From Aplidium turbinatum (lineage: Eukaryota; Chordata; Ascidiacea; Aplousobranchia; Polyclinidae), in contig OU964918.1 of the NCBI GenBank assembly GCA_918807975.1, positions 37,680,477-37,744,476 of the forward strand: 64,000 bases of DNA, written 5' to 3'. The position numbers were made by a program, and so were the translations under genes. This document shows, one piece after another, positions 22,613 to 34,744 of the stretch (positions are counted from its first letter, which is position 1; the number at the start of each line of letters is the position of its first letter). Under the pieces are notes generated by a model that was not told the DNA's origin, did no database searches, and was given only the letters and a program-made list of their open reading frames with translations.

Positions 22613-23956
22613 CAGTGGTTCCAAACCTTTTTAGGCTACCGGCACCCTTCAAAAGACAAAAGTATTTTGTGGCACCCCATGGCAGACAAACGATCTTTCA
22701 CCTCGACTGCAGCAGGTTGTTGGCTTAAACCTGAACAGTTTCACACCTAGCCCTTGGAAAATCGGCAGCCTATCCGTAGCTTCTCTGCTTGACTTTCAAC
22801 TTTAATGCAGTGGTATGAAGAAAAGCAAAGTAGGCTAGGCAAGTTTACTTGTTGTTCCGTACGTAAAGGCAATTAATAATAACACTTTCAGAAATCAACG
22901 TAACTCTTCAATTTTAGCCTACTTGAAGTTTGAATACCACTTTGAAACAACATTTTGTTAAAAAAATAAAATAAGGTTTTCCTTTCAAAGTCAATGTGAA
23001 ACTTAATAGCCTATATTGCTCTTCTCTTAGCTGACAAAATGGGCAAAAACCTTTCTATGCAGAGCATTCACCCATCGAATTACAGTCGACAATCAGCACA
23101 GCTTGTAGGCTACAGACATTGACATCAAAAGCCACAACAATATTGGCCTAAGCGTTCCACACTAAGAACTTGTGACCACGAAACATCGTATAGCTGCGCA
23201 TATGATATGACAAAAAATTACTCCTAATGATGTAACGAAAACAATCGTGCATGAAAATTGTTATCAGCAACAATGATAGCTACCTTTGAAGACAGATAAA
23301 AATGATACAATTTGGGTGGAGAGGTAACTTCTTTAGGCTAAACCATGAACGGACAAAACTCAGCAACAACAGCAATAGTCCGCCCCAATAGCTCAGTTGG
23401 TTAGCGCGTGACTTCGTGAAAAAAGCTTCAAGATCACTTCGTGAACTTCGTGAAAAAGCTTCAAGATCAAGCGTCGCTGGTTCGACTCTCAGGGTGTGCG
23501 CTTGAGCAACGCATTCTAAGGACTGCTCTCCATTCAGCGCACCTAATGGATGGAATAATTCCACGCCAACAACACTTCAACAATCGGAAATTTCACTCTG
23601 TTAATCTCGGTAACCGGCCTTGTGTCAATCAGTCAAGCCTCTACAAGTATGCTAAACTACCAGGAATAACCTATCAAGGCTTTGTCAATCCGAGGATAAA
23701 GATTCTAAACCAACCAACAACACTACATTTAACATCATAGAAACAATAAGCTAACGTTTTTGGCTAGTCATGCAGCTCTTTTCAAGCCTAGGCTATAAGA
23801 CAAATATTTAAAAAAAAGTAGGCCTACTAAAAAATCAAGGAAAAAAACTGAATAGGCTATGAGAAATAGTTTGCGGGAACCCAACTCTTGAGTATTGTAA
23901 TTGTGAATGGCACCCTAGCCTATAGTGTGCCGCGGCACCCCGGTTGGGAACCACTG
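22613..23956. mobile_element. hAT element with a SINE inside
   Basis: Exact 8-bp target duplication ATCTAAGT at 22605-22612 and 23957-23964. Ends CAGTGGTTCCAAACC and the complement of ggttgggaaccactg. No transposase frame is recognised. A family-A SINE is inserted at 23381-23725. Confidence 0.9.
23381..23725 (+). repeat. tRNA-derived SINE, family A, copy 3
   Basis: Head CCCCAATAGCTCAGTTGGTT (box A), box B GGTTCGACTC near 23480, then the family-A body. The segment between the boxes holds a short internal duplication (cttcgtgaa...aagcttcaagatc twice), so the head is longer than a normal tRNA. Confidence 0.85.
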
Positions 23957-24390
23957 ATCTAAGTAAAGTAGGCTAAACACTTGAATCGAATTTGCAAATG
24001 ACAAATAAGCTAAACATAATGTTTCTCGAGAAGTAACGAGCTGAAACAAAGTTACAATCCATAGAAAAATACTGCTATAAAATATTTAAGTCTGTGGACT
24101 TAAGCTAGTTGTGATAACTACAAGTGCATGAAATCACAAAATTTACAGATGGAAGATGAAAGATTTTTTTTATGGAAATGGACTATTTTTATAATGTAGT
24201 GGAAGAAAATATTAGGATTGAAAAAACGTCTTCCATTTCATCATTTACCAATTACCACTAGCCTACTATCCACTGCACCGTTTTTGTTACCGGTAGTCTC
24301 TTAACGCCTGGTGCGTTGCGTTTTGAAATGGCTTTGTCTGCGGTAGGATTTCTTTCTAGTTTTTTTTTGCCTACCTACTCTTCTCTACAA

Positions 24391-25460
24391 TGAGCTTGTA
24401 GCGATCCATTATTTCATCATATAAATTCCCTTTCTTTAACTAAAATGAACCATTTCAAACCATGCGTAATTTCCTGAAGAATTGTAATTTTCCATTTAAA
24501 CTGCTCCCGAAGTAAATAGAAAAAAGGGAACAGAAAATAAAAGGGTTTGTTCGCCCTTTGACGAGAGCTCTATCAAATCGGACTAGCTCATATCAAACCA
24601 GCTCTATCACATCAAACCAGCTCAATTAGACAAAGAGCTCTATCACATCAAACCAGCTCAGTTAGACCAGTTCAGCTCTCAGAAAAACATTAAATTGATT
24701 GTTTAATTAAAATGTAATAACTCGTGATAAATATTAATGTTTCACGATCCTGTAATTTCATTATTCTGTACTGTTTAAATTCAAGCACTACTTAGCGGCC
24801 ATGGCCGCCGGCTGCATTAAGGCTTGACAGCAGGTTACATTGTGGTAAGAATTTTATTTAGCTTATTTAAGTATAAGCTTAAGTATGAGAATGGTTTGTT
24901 TATAAGTTGAATTAAGATGTAGGCTGTCTAACTGCCTGATGAAATTTCTATCTATCTAATTTATCTAGTTTGGCTATCTGACTCCATGAACTAATTTCCA
25001 CACAATTGTTATTCGAATTATAATTTTAAGTTATCAGAAGGTGTTCGTATAATGTTGTAGGTCTATAACACAATTTGAATTTAAACAGTACAGAATAATG
25101 AAATTACAGGATCGTGAAACATTATCACGAGTTATTACATTTTAATTAAACAATCAATTTAATGTTTTTCTGAGAGCTGAACTGGTCTAACTGAGCTGGT
25201 TTGATGTGATAGAGCTCTTTGTCTAATTGAGCTGGTTTGATGTGATAGAGCTGGTTTGATATGAGCTAGTCCGATTTGATAGAGCTCTCGTCAAAGGGCG
25301 AACAAACCCTTTTATTTTCTGTTACCTTTTTTCTATTTACTTCGGGAGCAGTTTAAATGGAAAATTACAATTCTTTAGGAAATTACGCATGGTTTGAAAT
25401 GGTTCATTTTAGTTAAAGAAAGGGAATTTATATGATGAAATAATGGATCGCTACAAGCTC
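24391..25460. repeat. 1.07-kb palindrome with ~390-bp arms
   Basis: The left arm 24391-24785 and right arm about 25071-25460 are near-identical inverted copies separated by about 290 bp. The arms contain a small array of AGCTCTATCACATCAAACC-like units. The spacer begins with the GC-rich palindromic module at 24782-24826. No target duplication or transposase is evident, so it may be a foldback element or a segmental inverted duplication. Confidence 0.85.
24782..24826. repeat. GC-rich palindromic module, copy 2
   Basis: A 45-bp module bounded by CAAGC and GCTTG with GGCCATGGCC at its centre. It matches 10315-10368 in inverted orientation. Confidence 0.75.
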
Positions 25461-26139
25461 ACCTGCTCACGCATCAAAAGAGATTCCACGCAAGACCATC
25501 ACAGCACTTTTGATAACGCACCAAGGCAGATCAACGTAGCAACTGCTATTTTTTTACTCTTGTTTTTTTATTCTTGCAAGTTTGTTTGCACTTTTTTCTC
25601 TTTGTTTTTCTTAATTTTAAAATTCAAGTAAGCTGTTGCGACTGCGCCATATGTTAAATAATCTGTTTTGTTTCGATAGCAAGCGCGATGTCGTTTGTGA
25701 TTTTCCGCTTTTTTTCTAGTCTTATGTTATGTTTGGCAGATATTTGTTTTTCATTGACTTGTAAAATAGTCAAAAATAAAATCCAACTGAACACCTCCCC
25801 TGCTTTTGAGATCTTTTGCCAGAATGAGCGGGAAATTGTTTGAAAATCTGGCAGCACTGTTCATTCAATCACGAGTTTCCCCAAAAAGTCAACTCACCAA
25901 GGAATGGAAAATGGATGCCAGTGCTAGGTTTTATGTTTTTTTTTTCAAATTTGGGTAAATCTAGGTTTATTGGTTTGTACAGAAGATTACATCATGCACA
26001 GAAAGTTAGGAGAAATTGATCCAAGCAATGCTGAAAATCATAGGAACATGTCAGCTGTGCACCTTGGTGGATGAACAATAGCCCTGTTGGAACAGGAACC
26101 CCATTTGTTTTTGTATATGAATAATAATATGAAGGCAGT
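25461..26139. other. No gene recognised
   Basis: AT-rich with short low-complexity runs; I see no conserved protein or clear repeat boundary here. Confidence 0.4.
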
Positions 26140-26269
26140 GGCTATTTGACCGGCTCCGGTCTTTAAATCTGAAACATTATTTGACCGGTCATGACGTCAC
26201 TATACGTCACTTTTTTTTCTTTTTCTCTTTCAGAGCAAAAAAACGAGAAGCGCCTATATTAGTTCTAAA

Positions 26270-26395
26270 TTTGACAGATTTATTCAACACGTTCTGTGGC
26301 GCGTGCGCTACGTCTGCGGGTCCCACTCTAGAGGGATTGAGTTCGATACCGTACTACCCGGAAGCATTCTTTTTCTTCTTTTTTTTTTTTTAACT
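26270..26395 (+). repeat. Possible truncated tRNA-derived SINE
   Basis: GGCGCGTGCGCTACGTCTGC, then GAGTTCGATACC (box-B-like), then a T/C-rich tail. Box A is not clear, so this is tentative. Confidence 0.3.
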
Positions 26396-26439
26396 TAACT
26401 TTGACTGGAAGTGCATTTTTGTAGTTCTGGACACCTCTG

Positions 26440-27262
26440 TTCTACACTAACGCTACTATTTTCTTCTGTGCAAAGTTTCACTAGGTTTTTTCTTTAGGTT
26501 TGTTTTTGCATGTCATGTGAACGAAAGTGAATTTTTCGTGGGCCTTTTCTTTCGTATTTGCTGCATCTTGCTGTAATCCCCTACTCGGGATGCAACCTAG
26601 TTTGGACCATCAGTTCGTACCTTGAAAAGATCAAAAAAATAAAAATAAAAAAGCCAAAGTCGCTGATCGCAGTTTCCGCAATCATTTTGAAATTTTCCCC
26701 CTGAAAAGATCAAGAGAAAAAATAGCTCAAAACCGAAGTCCACTGATAAATAAAACGCGTGTGTATCACCACTTTGTAGCGCGCAAGAGGTAAACAACTA
26801 CCGTAAAAAATCACGCTGTCTAGAGCAGGCGACAAAGTGAACACTTTTAGACACTTCAAAGGCAGCAACTTGTAACAAAATTGCAACCACTTGTAAAGCG
26901 CCAACTAAAAACAGCTTTAATCATTTAACCAAAGAATCGGAATCAGCAAATATTTAAGAATCGGCATCGGCAAAAATTCTGTAATCGTCACATCCCTAAA
27001 AAGAATCACTCTAAGCAACTAATGTTAAAACTTGCGCGCAAGAAGTCATGGGAGTGTGACGTATCAAAAATTTGAACAGGTTGTTATTTTTCTACATCAA
27101 TGTGACGTTAGTTACTACTTTAAAAAAATTATATCTTTGCTTCTGTAGAAAATCCGCAGCAAATGCCTTTTTTTACATGTTTAGTATCGACCAAATTTTG
27201 CCGATACCGATACTCAAAAAATGGCCGATATCACCGATACCGATATATCGGTACATCTCTAC
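26440..27262. mobile_element. Composite of hAT fragments
   Basis: Positions about 26455-26580 are the reverse complement of the core of the 48755 element (ttcactaggttttttcttta against taaagaaaaagcccaatgaa). A hAT-like terminus (the complement of atcgtcacatcccta) ends at 26997. Another CCGATA-type end (gatatatcggtacatctcta) stops at 27262. Boundaries between the pieces are uncertain. Confidence 0.55.
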
Positions 27263-27494
27263 CCAGGGTTGAGAAAAACCCGGGTTTTTTTTAAAAAAGC
27301 CCAACCCGCCGGTTTTTTTGAAAGTTTGAAATGTTTGAAAGCAAACAAAAAAAACCTTAGTTTGGGACTTAATCAGTGTCTGTACAGAAAAAGCTGATCC
27401 GCACTTGCTGTGTTTCTTTTGCTGTAAGCATTGATATATATATACTGTATATATGCTTAATTCTGAACGGGTGCTCTTAGCCTAGGTCCTAGGG

Positions 27495-28387
27495 CAGTGG
27501 TTCTTAACCTTTACTAACCTGCCGAACCTTTACGCTAATCTGCAAGCTTTCGTTGAACCTCAAATTTTTGCTGAATCACAAAAACGAAAATCTACCACAT
27601 TTAATAGTAATGCATTACTGTACCAATGAGACTTCTGTTGATGTTTTTCTGTGACCAATAGTGAGATTTGAAGCTTTGTCTCGGAAACAGCAATTCTCAT
27701 GTCATTTTCGCATGCAAGCCGGTTTCGTTTTTTTTTTGCTTTAACATCCACAAGAATAGAAAACGCATGCTTGCATGAATAAGTAGTTATGAATGGCATA
27801 AGAACTTCAAGGGCAACTTTTTTAATAAGAAGATAACTTTCCGTTTGTTGGCACCAAAACATTTGAAAATTTGTTGTGTTGAAGTTTTTATTGCATCTTG
27901 CTTTCTTGAAGCTCGATAATGTCATCTAAGTAGCCTATATGGACTGTTTATACACATCTGCTGTTGCTGAAAAAAAAAATGAAAATAGAGCTAAATTTCC
28001 TTAAACAAAAGAAGTTTCCTCAAAATTGAGAATGAGAGCCCTGCTTTTGCAGTTCTATACAAATAGCAAATGTGAGGAAATTCATGCTTTGAGAAAATGA
28101 AGTTTTTCTTACCGATTGTTTTTACAATGTTAGGTAAAAATATAGTTTTTTGCATTTTGTGTTACATGCAGATGGCATTATTACATCACACGTCAAACAC
28201 ACAGATGTTTATTTACCATCATGTAAGCCGCAATCAAGTTTCGGCTGGACAATATTTTCAAAAAATATTCTCTGATATACCATTCAGTAGGCTGTGTGTT
28301 AATGTTTCAGAGGACGTTCGCGCCGAATCCCTGAAACAGCTTCGTCGAACTCCAGGGGTTTGATCGAATCCTGGTTAAGAACCACTG
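27495..28387 (-). mobile_element. hAT (Charlie-like) element with transposase remnant
   Basis: Ends CAGTGGTTCTTAACC and the complement of ggttaagaaccactg are perfect over 15 bp. The flanking 8-mers TCCTAGGG (27487-27494) and GCCTAGGG (28388-28395) match at 7 of 8. The minus-strand frame 27560-27925 includes FWCQQTESYLLIKKVALEVL and CENDMRIAVSETK, a Charlie-type transposase C-terminus. Confidence 0.88.
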
Positions 28388-28722
28388 GCCTAGGGTGACA
28401 TTCGGAAGTAATACAAAAATTGTTACTTTGCAGTGGAATAGTGAGAGATGTTCGATTGTGAAACGTTTTACGCAGTTTATTGTTACCAATTTTCTGTTTA
28501 ATCAGATCACCAGGATTTTGTAGCACACTGTGATAAGGCCCTCTCGTGGCACACCAGTGTGCTTCAGCACACTGTTTGGGTACTTCTGATATAGTTTATT
28601 GTAGCACACTGCAATTAAGTTTAGCTATGCTGGACTGAACTGACTCACATAAAAATCGTTCATTTTAAGCAATAAGTTTAATAAGTAATTCAAGTGATTG
28701 AATCGAATACTATTATACAAAA
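28388..28722 (+). promoter_or_regulatory. Region upstream of the RRM gene
   Basis: Short 5' flank between a hAT element and the RRM gene. It contains four or five copies of AGCACACTG or its near-complement between 28520 and 28615. Promoter function is inferred from position only. Confidence 0.35.
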
Positions 28723-31141
28723 ATGGTGAAAATTTTTGTTGGTCGTCTTAATGAAGAAGTTAAAAAGTCGGAATTGGAAGAGCTGTTTAAAAGTTATGGA
28801 GATGTAACAGATTGCACTGTGTTAAAGAATTATGGGTTTGTTCACATGGCAGACATGGAAGAAGCCAAGGCTGCTATAGCGTAAGTAAACCTTAGTATTA
28901 GATGTTGCTTTTTTAGGCAGTGGCTGGATATGCAGAACAAAAGTATGGCTGAACTTATGATAATAATACTTAGCAGTTTGTGCTCAATATGTTGTGAGGA
29001 TATTTGTAGACCCACAAGCAAATATTTGATTTGTATTCACCAATTTTTAATATAAGTAAAAATTATTAGCTCACAATTGTCTTGTTTTTGTACACACTGT
29101 TTCGGTTTTTAAGAATTATACTGTTCTGTTACATGTTCAAAATTTGTCAAGTTAAAATTAAGTTTAAAACTGTTGTATGTTCACTTAATTATCAAATTGT
29201 TCGGTGCAGTAGCCTAGTTTTTATATTTTGGCTGAAGAGCCGTAGTAATCGATTTAAAATTACATTTCAGGGGCCTGGACAAGCAAATTTTAAAAGGAAG
29301 TGAAATAAATGTTGAGTTATCCACCACAAAAGTTGCAAAGGCCAGCAAGCTCTTTGTGGGAAACCTACCAACTGATACAAAATCTTCAGAGGTACGACAT
29401 TTTTGAAAGTCAATGAAAAGTTTACGAGACGATTTCCAGAATGGAATTCTCATGCTTTCAGCACTTAAATGGCAAAAACTGCATGTTTCCTTGTGTACAT
29501 GTCTAAATCATGTGTTAATTTCAGTTTCACGCAAATGAAATTTATATACACCACCAACTTTAATGTAGCTTCAAATATAAAGGTGTGGAAATTTGAAACT
29601 CAATCCCACTGGAAATGAGCAAATACTCACCTAACTCATTTAAAAATCATTATAAAAAATTGTCTACTGTCTTATTACTAATGTTGACGGCTTCAGGCCT
29701 ATGTAGATTGTAGATCTCTTATTAACTGATGCATATTGTATTCTTTCAAGCAACTGTATGTTTAAATTCCTTTGATTGCTTCTTTTATGCTTAATTTAAT
29801 ATCTTTTCTTTGTTGAGGGTGGCTGCTTGACTAGAAGACCTTCCAGGTCACTTTGCAACCACCCGTTGCAGTATCCACACATTCTACGTGATCGTTTGTA
29901 TTACTGTATTTAACTTTGCTTAATGAATGTGTGTATTTATACTCGCAACAAAATAAACGCCAATCATCATCACCATGGTTTCAATTGCTGTTTACTGAAG
30001 CTATTTGGATTTCTTTACTTTTAGATCCACAAAATGTTCAAAAAATATGGAACGGTAATAGAATGCGATGTTATCAAAAACTTTGCCTTTGTTCACATGG
30101 GAAGAGAATCGATGGCGCGAGAAGCAATAGATGCCCTCAATGACACGACTTTTAATGGAAATAAAATCGCAGTTCAGATGGCAAGGACAACTAAAAGAGA
30201 TGAAGGTATTTCATATTGTTTACTTCTAGGTTGAAGAGATCATATTAGAGACACTTCTGATGTTTAGCATTTGGAACAATTTTCTACAACATATGCGACG
30301 AAGAACAAGTATGCTGAGTGATACTATTTTATGATGCACTTTTATGCACATGAAACTTTCCTTAGACCCCCACCCCAGTTCCCGTTTACAGGTCATAACT
30401 TTTCAGAATACCCAATGCCTGGTTTCATGTATCCTGGAGATTTTCGTGGACGCGGTCGAGGAAGAGGATTGATGGGACCCATGCGGGGGATGCCAAGATT
30501 TCGAGGAAGACCTTTCATGGATGATCCGTTTATGGAAAGTCAACTTGCAAGAAGGTATGGTTTTATGTTTGTAGCTTTTCAAAAGTTAAAGTAACATGTT
30601 CATTAAATTTTCACCTCTGCTTTTTGATACCATGCGTTTACTTTGCGCTTGTCCTATTTACGAAAAGTGTGAATCGGTCTATAAAAATTTGTTTTGCATC
30701 CGTTTCGAAATTTTTAATCGCAATTTTTTCGTTTGATTACACTTTAGAGGTGCGATACGTCCACGTGGTCCAATGATGCACAATCGAAGCGCCGCTTTAG
30801 GCTCAATATATGGTCATGATGCGCTATCGCGTGGCCTGGCACGTCGTGAAGCGATGCTCGGGTCCGGAGATCCTTATTTGTTGCGAGAGCGAGAAGCGTT
30901 GGCCCGGCAACTTGATGCAGAAGTTCTCGATCGGTACAGAAGTTTAGGCGGTGCGTCAAGTTACGATTTTTCCTCCGGTTTGGCTGCAAATGATCTCGGA
31001 CTGGATGCTGGTTTTGGAGCAGCTGCACCTCGTTTCGGCGCTGGTCGCTTAGGGGCGCTTAATGCAGGCGCCGCCGCTGCTGCCGCTCGTTATGGGGCTG
31101 GGTTAGATCATTTTGGTGCAGGTGGCTATGGCGCATATTAG
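28723..31141 (+). CDS. Two-RRM RNA-binding protein, RBM4/RBM14/Lark-like (5 exons)
   Basis: Exons 28723-28880, 29271-29391, 30025-30205, 30392-30554 and 30748-31141, all GT-AG, join in frame to 338 residues. RRM1 (about 1-70) has RNP2 KIFVGRL and RNP1 NYGFVHM. RRM2 (79-150) has KLFVGNLP and NFAFVHM. The pairing and the ECDVIKNFAFVHM signature fit the RBM4/RBM14/Lark group, which acts in splicing, translation control and paraspeckles. An RGRGRGRG segment follows near residue 172, then an Ala/Gly/Tyr-rich tail (about 255-338). The CCHC zinc knuckle of RBM4/Lark is absent, which fits RBM14 better, but the tail is too divergent to assign orthology. The exon 4 acceptor at 30392 (tttacag) is preferred over one at 30366 because only it keeps the frame. 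Confidence 0.88.
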
Positions 31142-31652
31142 CATTGTGTGACAATGACTTTTATCGAAGCAGCCACAACATTCGCCTAACATGCGTGAAA
31201 AAGTCTGAAGTTTCCCAAAAGAAGCTCAACCGTGTCATGTGCGAACTTTTTCCTGCTCAAATTTTGTTGTTGCCAAACGCCTGGTTATTTTAATGCATAT
31301 GTAGGATTTTCAGCTGCGTTGCCTGTGTATATTACACCGTATCTTGGACACAAGACTTCTACAATGCACATCATGTTAACGTTTGCGTCAACAAACGATC
31401 GAGTTATTGAAGCAGTCATAGAAGCGAAGTTAACAAATGTATCGTGTTCACGAAAATGGAACTATGTAATGCGCAAAGCTTACTTCGACTTGCTGGTTCA
31501 CTGCGCCACGTGCATTCTGAATATTTTCTTGCGTTCATAAAGGCAGAAATCGTTTGTTTGCATTGTACATATCCACTTTTTGGTTGTCGTTAATAAGAAG
31601 AAACCTTCGTATTATGACCTCAATCGCATTTTAATTTCACTTTTATAAATAC
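31142..31652 (+). other. RRM gene 3' UTR and intergenic spacer
   Basis: The open frame at 31232-31540 has no family features and lies where the 3' UTR is expected. No perfect AATAAA is seen close to the stop. Confidence 0.4.
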
Positions 31653-31770
31653 ATGCTCCATAAACGAAGAGTTATGGAAACTGCATCTAAGAAAATCAAA
31701 CCAACATACCTCTTTGATCTGTTTCTTATTTCTGTGCTCTTCAACATTACAAGTCATGTTGAAGCTGAAG
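31653..31770 (+). CDS. Possible first coding exon of a secreted or membrane protein
   Basis: From ATG 31653 (or in-frame ATG 31674) the sequence encodes a short basic start, then YLFDLFLISVLFNITSHVEA, resembling a signal peptide with a cleavage site after VEA. It ends at a strong donor, GCTGAAG|gtaagt at 31771. No downstream exon is identified in the window, so the gene is hypothetical. It could equally be chance. Confidence 0.35.
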
Positions 31771-33186
31771 GTAAGTAAGCTAATAGGCCTAGTCAAGTTT
31801 GTTGGTGGTTTTCCAGATTAAGTTCTTAGCAAGTTACCAACCACCTTTACATGCAATCATCGGTCACCGCTGCAGCTAGTTTATTGATGTCATAGTGTTT
31901 TGTGAAACTACCCAGCACTGGCTTCGCGTAAGTGCATTTTACGCGAAACATTCAAGAGCTTAGTTCCTACGAAAATCTTTAGGCTAAATTGTTAAAAAAT
32001 ACGACCGGTCAAATTTGAACAATCATTTGTTGAAATTAAATCTCATGCCATTGTGTCCAAGTTTATGGTCTTGAATCCGCTAGCATATGTGTCAATTAAA
32101 TCCGGCTGATTTGCTTTGCACGACGACCTCTGCTTAAAAGTAGGCTAGACGAGCCTGTCCAGTTACAACAGATAAAACTGCGAAATCTAGAAACAGCATT
32201 ACGCACCGTGAATATCTTTCAAAATAATTGAAATTGCATGGGTTGGTTTCGTTGATGCACTCCCCTTTTAGTAGCAAAGAGCTTATGACTCAAGATAGTA
32301 AAATTTAAGAAAGCAATTAAACTATTCTTACATATTAATTTCATCAATGCCGATCAGGTTCCAAAATCTTTGTGTGTGGCTGGCTATCAAGTGTCGATAC
32401 GGTCAATCAGAAGCAAAATTAGTTATCGGCAACATTTTACAGTGGCTTGATACATAATCTAATTCTTGTTTTGGAAGGAATTTAAACAATTTTTTGTTGA
32501 AATTATAAAGTCGCGCAGCAAATGCAGTCTACTGCAAGTGCATGTTATCATCTCAAATGGGCATAGGCTAGCGCAAGAGTGAGCGTTCTTGGCTCTTATT
32601 GCTAAAATCTTGTCACAAGTAGGCTAAACATTTACATGCTTTGAATCCTGGAATGATACAAATTACATCGGCAAAACAATTTTTTAGCTTGTCAAATGTC
32701 AACCGCTTCATGAATGAAATTTTCTATCAAAAAATTCTGATTTTAGTGCTTGATGTAAAATTGTCTGAACAAAGTCGTCATGCAGTTAAAAACATGGACT
32801 ACGCTTACCGTGCTAAACTCTGGTCAATCGTGTGGCTGACGTTAGATGTTATGAGAGCGAAGCCTGTCAGTCTATATTTTTAATGTGTCAGCCTCCTCTG
32901 GACTCCAGTGCACATGCACAACCAAGCCAGTTCGATATATTGGTTGATATGCCAAGGTGAAGACTGGCGTTGGGAAAGAGAAAACTGAATTCTTTGAAAC
33001 AAACAATCAATTCAATACAGAATTTGTTGTGGCAGTTTGAGTAGTCCGATCGACTTAATAAGGACAACACATATATTTTGGCTGATGACGCAAGATGTTG
33101 CACTCTCTTCCATCTGTTTCTTGCGTAAAGGTCAGCCCTCTGAAATATTCCTAAGGGTACGAAGTCGTATCTTAGACTTCATGGTT
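31771..33186. other. No gene recognised
   Basis: AT-rich sequence, possibly intron of the exon ending at 31770. The frame at 32641-32883 has no recognisable domain. No clear repeat boundary. Confidence 0.4.
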
Positions 33187-33413
33187 AACAGATAGGTCGG
33201 CTGCATAGCTGAGTGGTGAGAACCCTGGAACGGCAATCGAAAGGGCGCCGGTTCGACACCACTCAAGAGCATGCGGCTGTGTCTTTGGCAGGACACTTAA
33301 AGGCATGCCTGAAGGTGGACACGAAGATTGGCTTCCTTGCCTTCCCGTTCACTTAATCTAAATCTTCAACCACCAGGTGTAAGCCTGGATACGACAAAAA
33401 AAAAAAGAAGATG
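33187..33413 (+). repeat. tRNA-derived SINE, family B
   Basis: The tRNA-like head has box A GCATAGCTGAGTGGTGAG and box B GCCGGTTCGACACC. A unique body (ggcaggacacttaaaggc, ccaggtgtaagcctggatac) and an A-rich tail follow. The body differs from family A. Confidence 0.75.
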
Positions 33414-34744
33414 ATTCCGAGTCAGTGGGGCATGATATTCTGGGTCGCATAGCTGATCGGTTGAAAGGGGTCTGGAGTTAACAATGTTTTCAACTTCTAT
33501 CATCAAGGTCTGAAATAACTTATCTTCTAGTTGACTGCCACACTCTTTAAGCATCGGGTCAAGAGTACTTCGAATGGTGCTAATCTGTCGTTCGACCGCT
33601 CTGGCGTGAGGCACATTAAATTTATTTGTGATTAAGTCACAGTGATGCTGTAAGAGAACGTCTCCGTTGTGTTTTCGTTTATTTCATGTTTTGCTTGCAT
33701 CAAATCATTATTGGCGCCAATCAGGTTAGAACCACAGTCTGATCACAACGGTCTTCTGATTGCCATATAAATTCTGGGCCGCACATCTACCTAAACTGAA
33801 GAAATTTGTGAACGGTTGGGATGCTGCATCGGCTGGGTTCAGTGCTGTGCAGTGCTAACGTACTGCCACTGGGAGGGAACAGTTTGCCTGTTGATTTTTA
33901 CCAATCGATTAGCCTCAAATATTGGGAAACGCATGCCTTTATTTCCGATCATGAGATAAAAGGCGTTTGAGTCTGTCAAAAAAAAAGGACTCACAATCAG
34001 CATACTGAAGCTGAAGCTGGCTTCGTATCCATGTGTCTGCTTTCTCAGCTTGAACAGTGGCAACCAGCTCCAGCTGAGGAATAATTTCTGCTCTAATGGT
34101 GTGACTCTGGCCTTTCCACAAATGAAAGAGCAGTGCATTGAGTTTGAATTGTCCTTTAAACGCAATTATGAAACGAATCCGTATGCTTCTAAAGAAGCAT
34201 CTAAAAATAGTTTTGTCTGATAATTTCTCATTGCAATAGCCTTGCTACCAAGATCACCAGTGCCGGAAATCCTAACGGGTCGAAAAGTGCTTTTACAGCT
34301 GAAAGAATAGTATGTCGAGTGAATTTATGATCATGGGGATTCTTTGTGATGGTGAATTGAAAATTATCCTCCTTGACGCCCCAATGAACCCCAAAAACTC
34401 TTTCCTTGACAGGCTCATTTAACTGTATGTTTTGCATTGATTTTGCTCTTTCCTTTTCTGGTATAGTGTTGATTGCACTTGTAGAAATCCATTTGGTGGT
34501 CAGACGAAACCCACCAATCTGCAGTAATCCAGTAAGATCTCCAATCATTTTTATGGCATCGTTTTTGGGTGTCGACAGAAGTTAACAAATCATCCACATA
34601 AAAGTCATTTTCTACAACTTTGGATACTTGTTTGTCAAAGGCAGTTTTGTGCGTCTATGAAATAGGCAGTGTTGTGCGTCTATGAAATAAATTCATGGCA
34701 TCAGGGTCAGTGCGAATTGCTTAAAAACTTCATGGCGTAAAGTA

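Noticed and set aside
30366-30391. Earlier acceptor for RRM-gene exon 4
   Set aside because: It shifts the frame away from the RGG-containing reading frame; the acceptor at 30392 keeps it.
31232-31540. 102-codon ORF after the RRM gene
   Set aside because: Low-complexity and cysteine-rich by chance; it lies in the expected 3' UTR.
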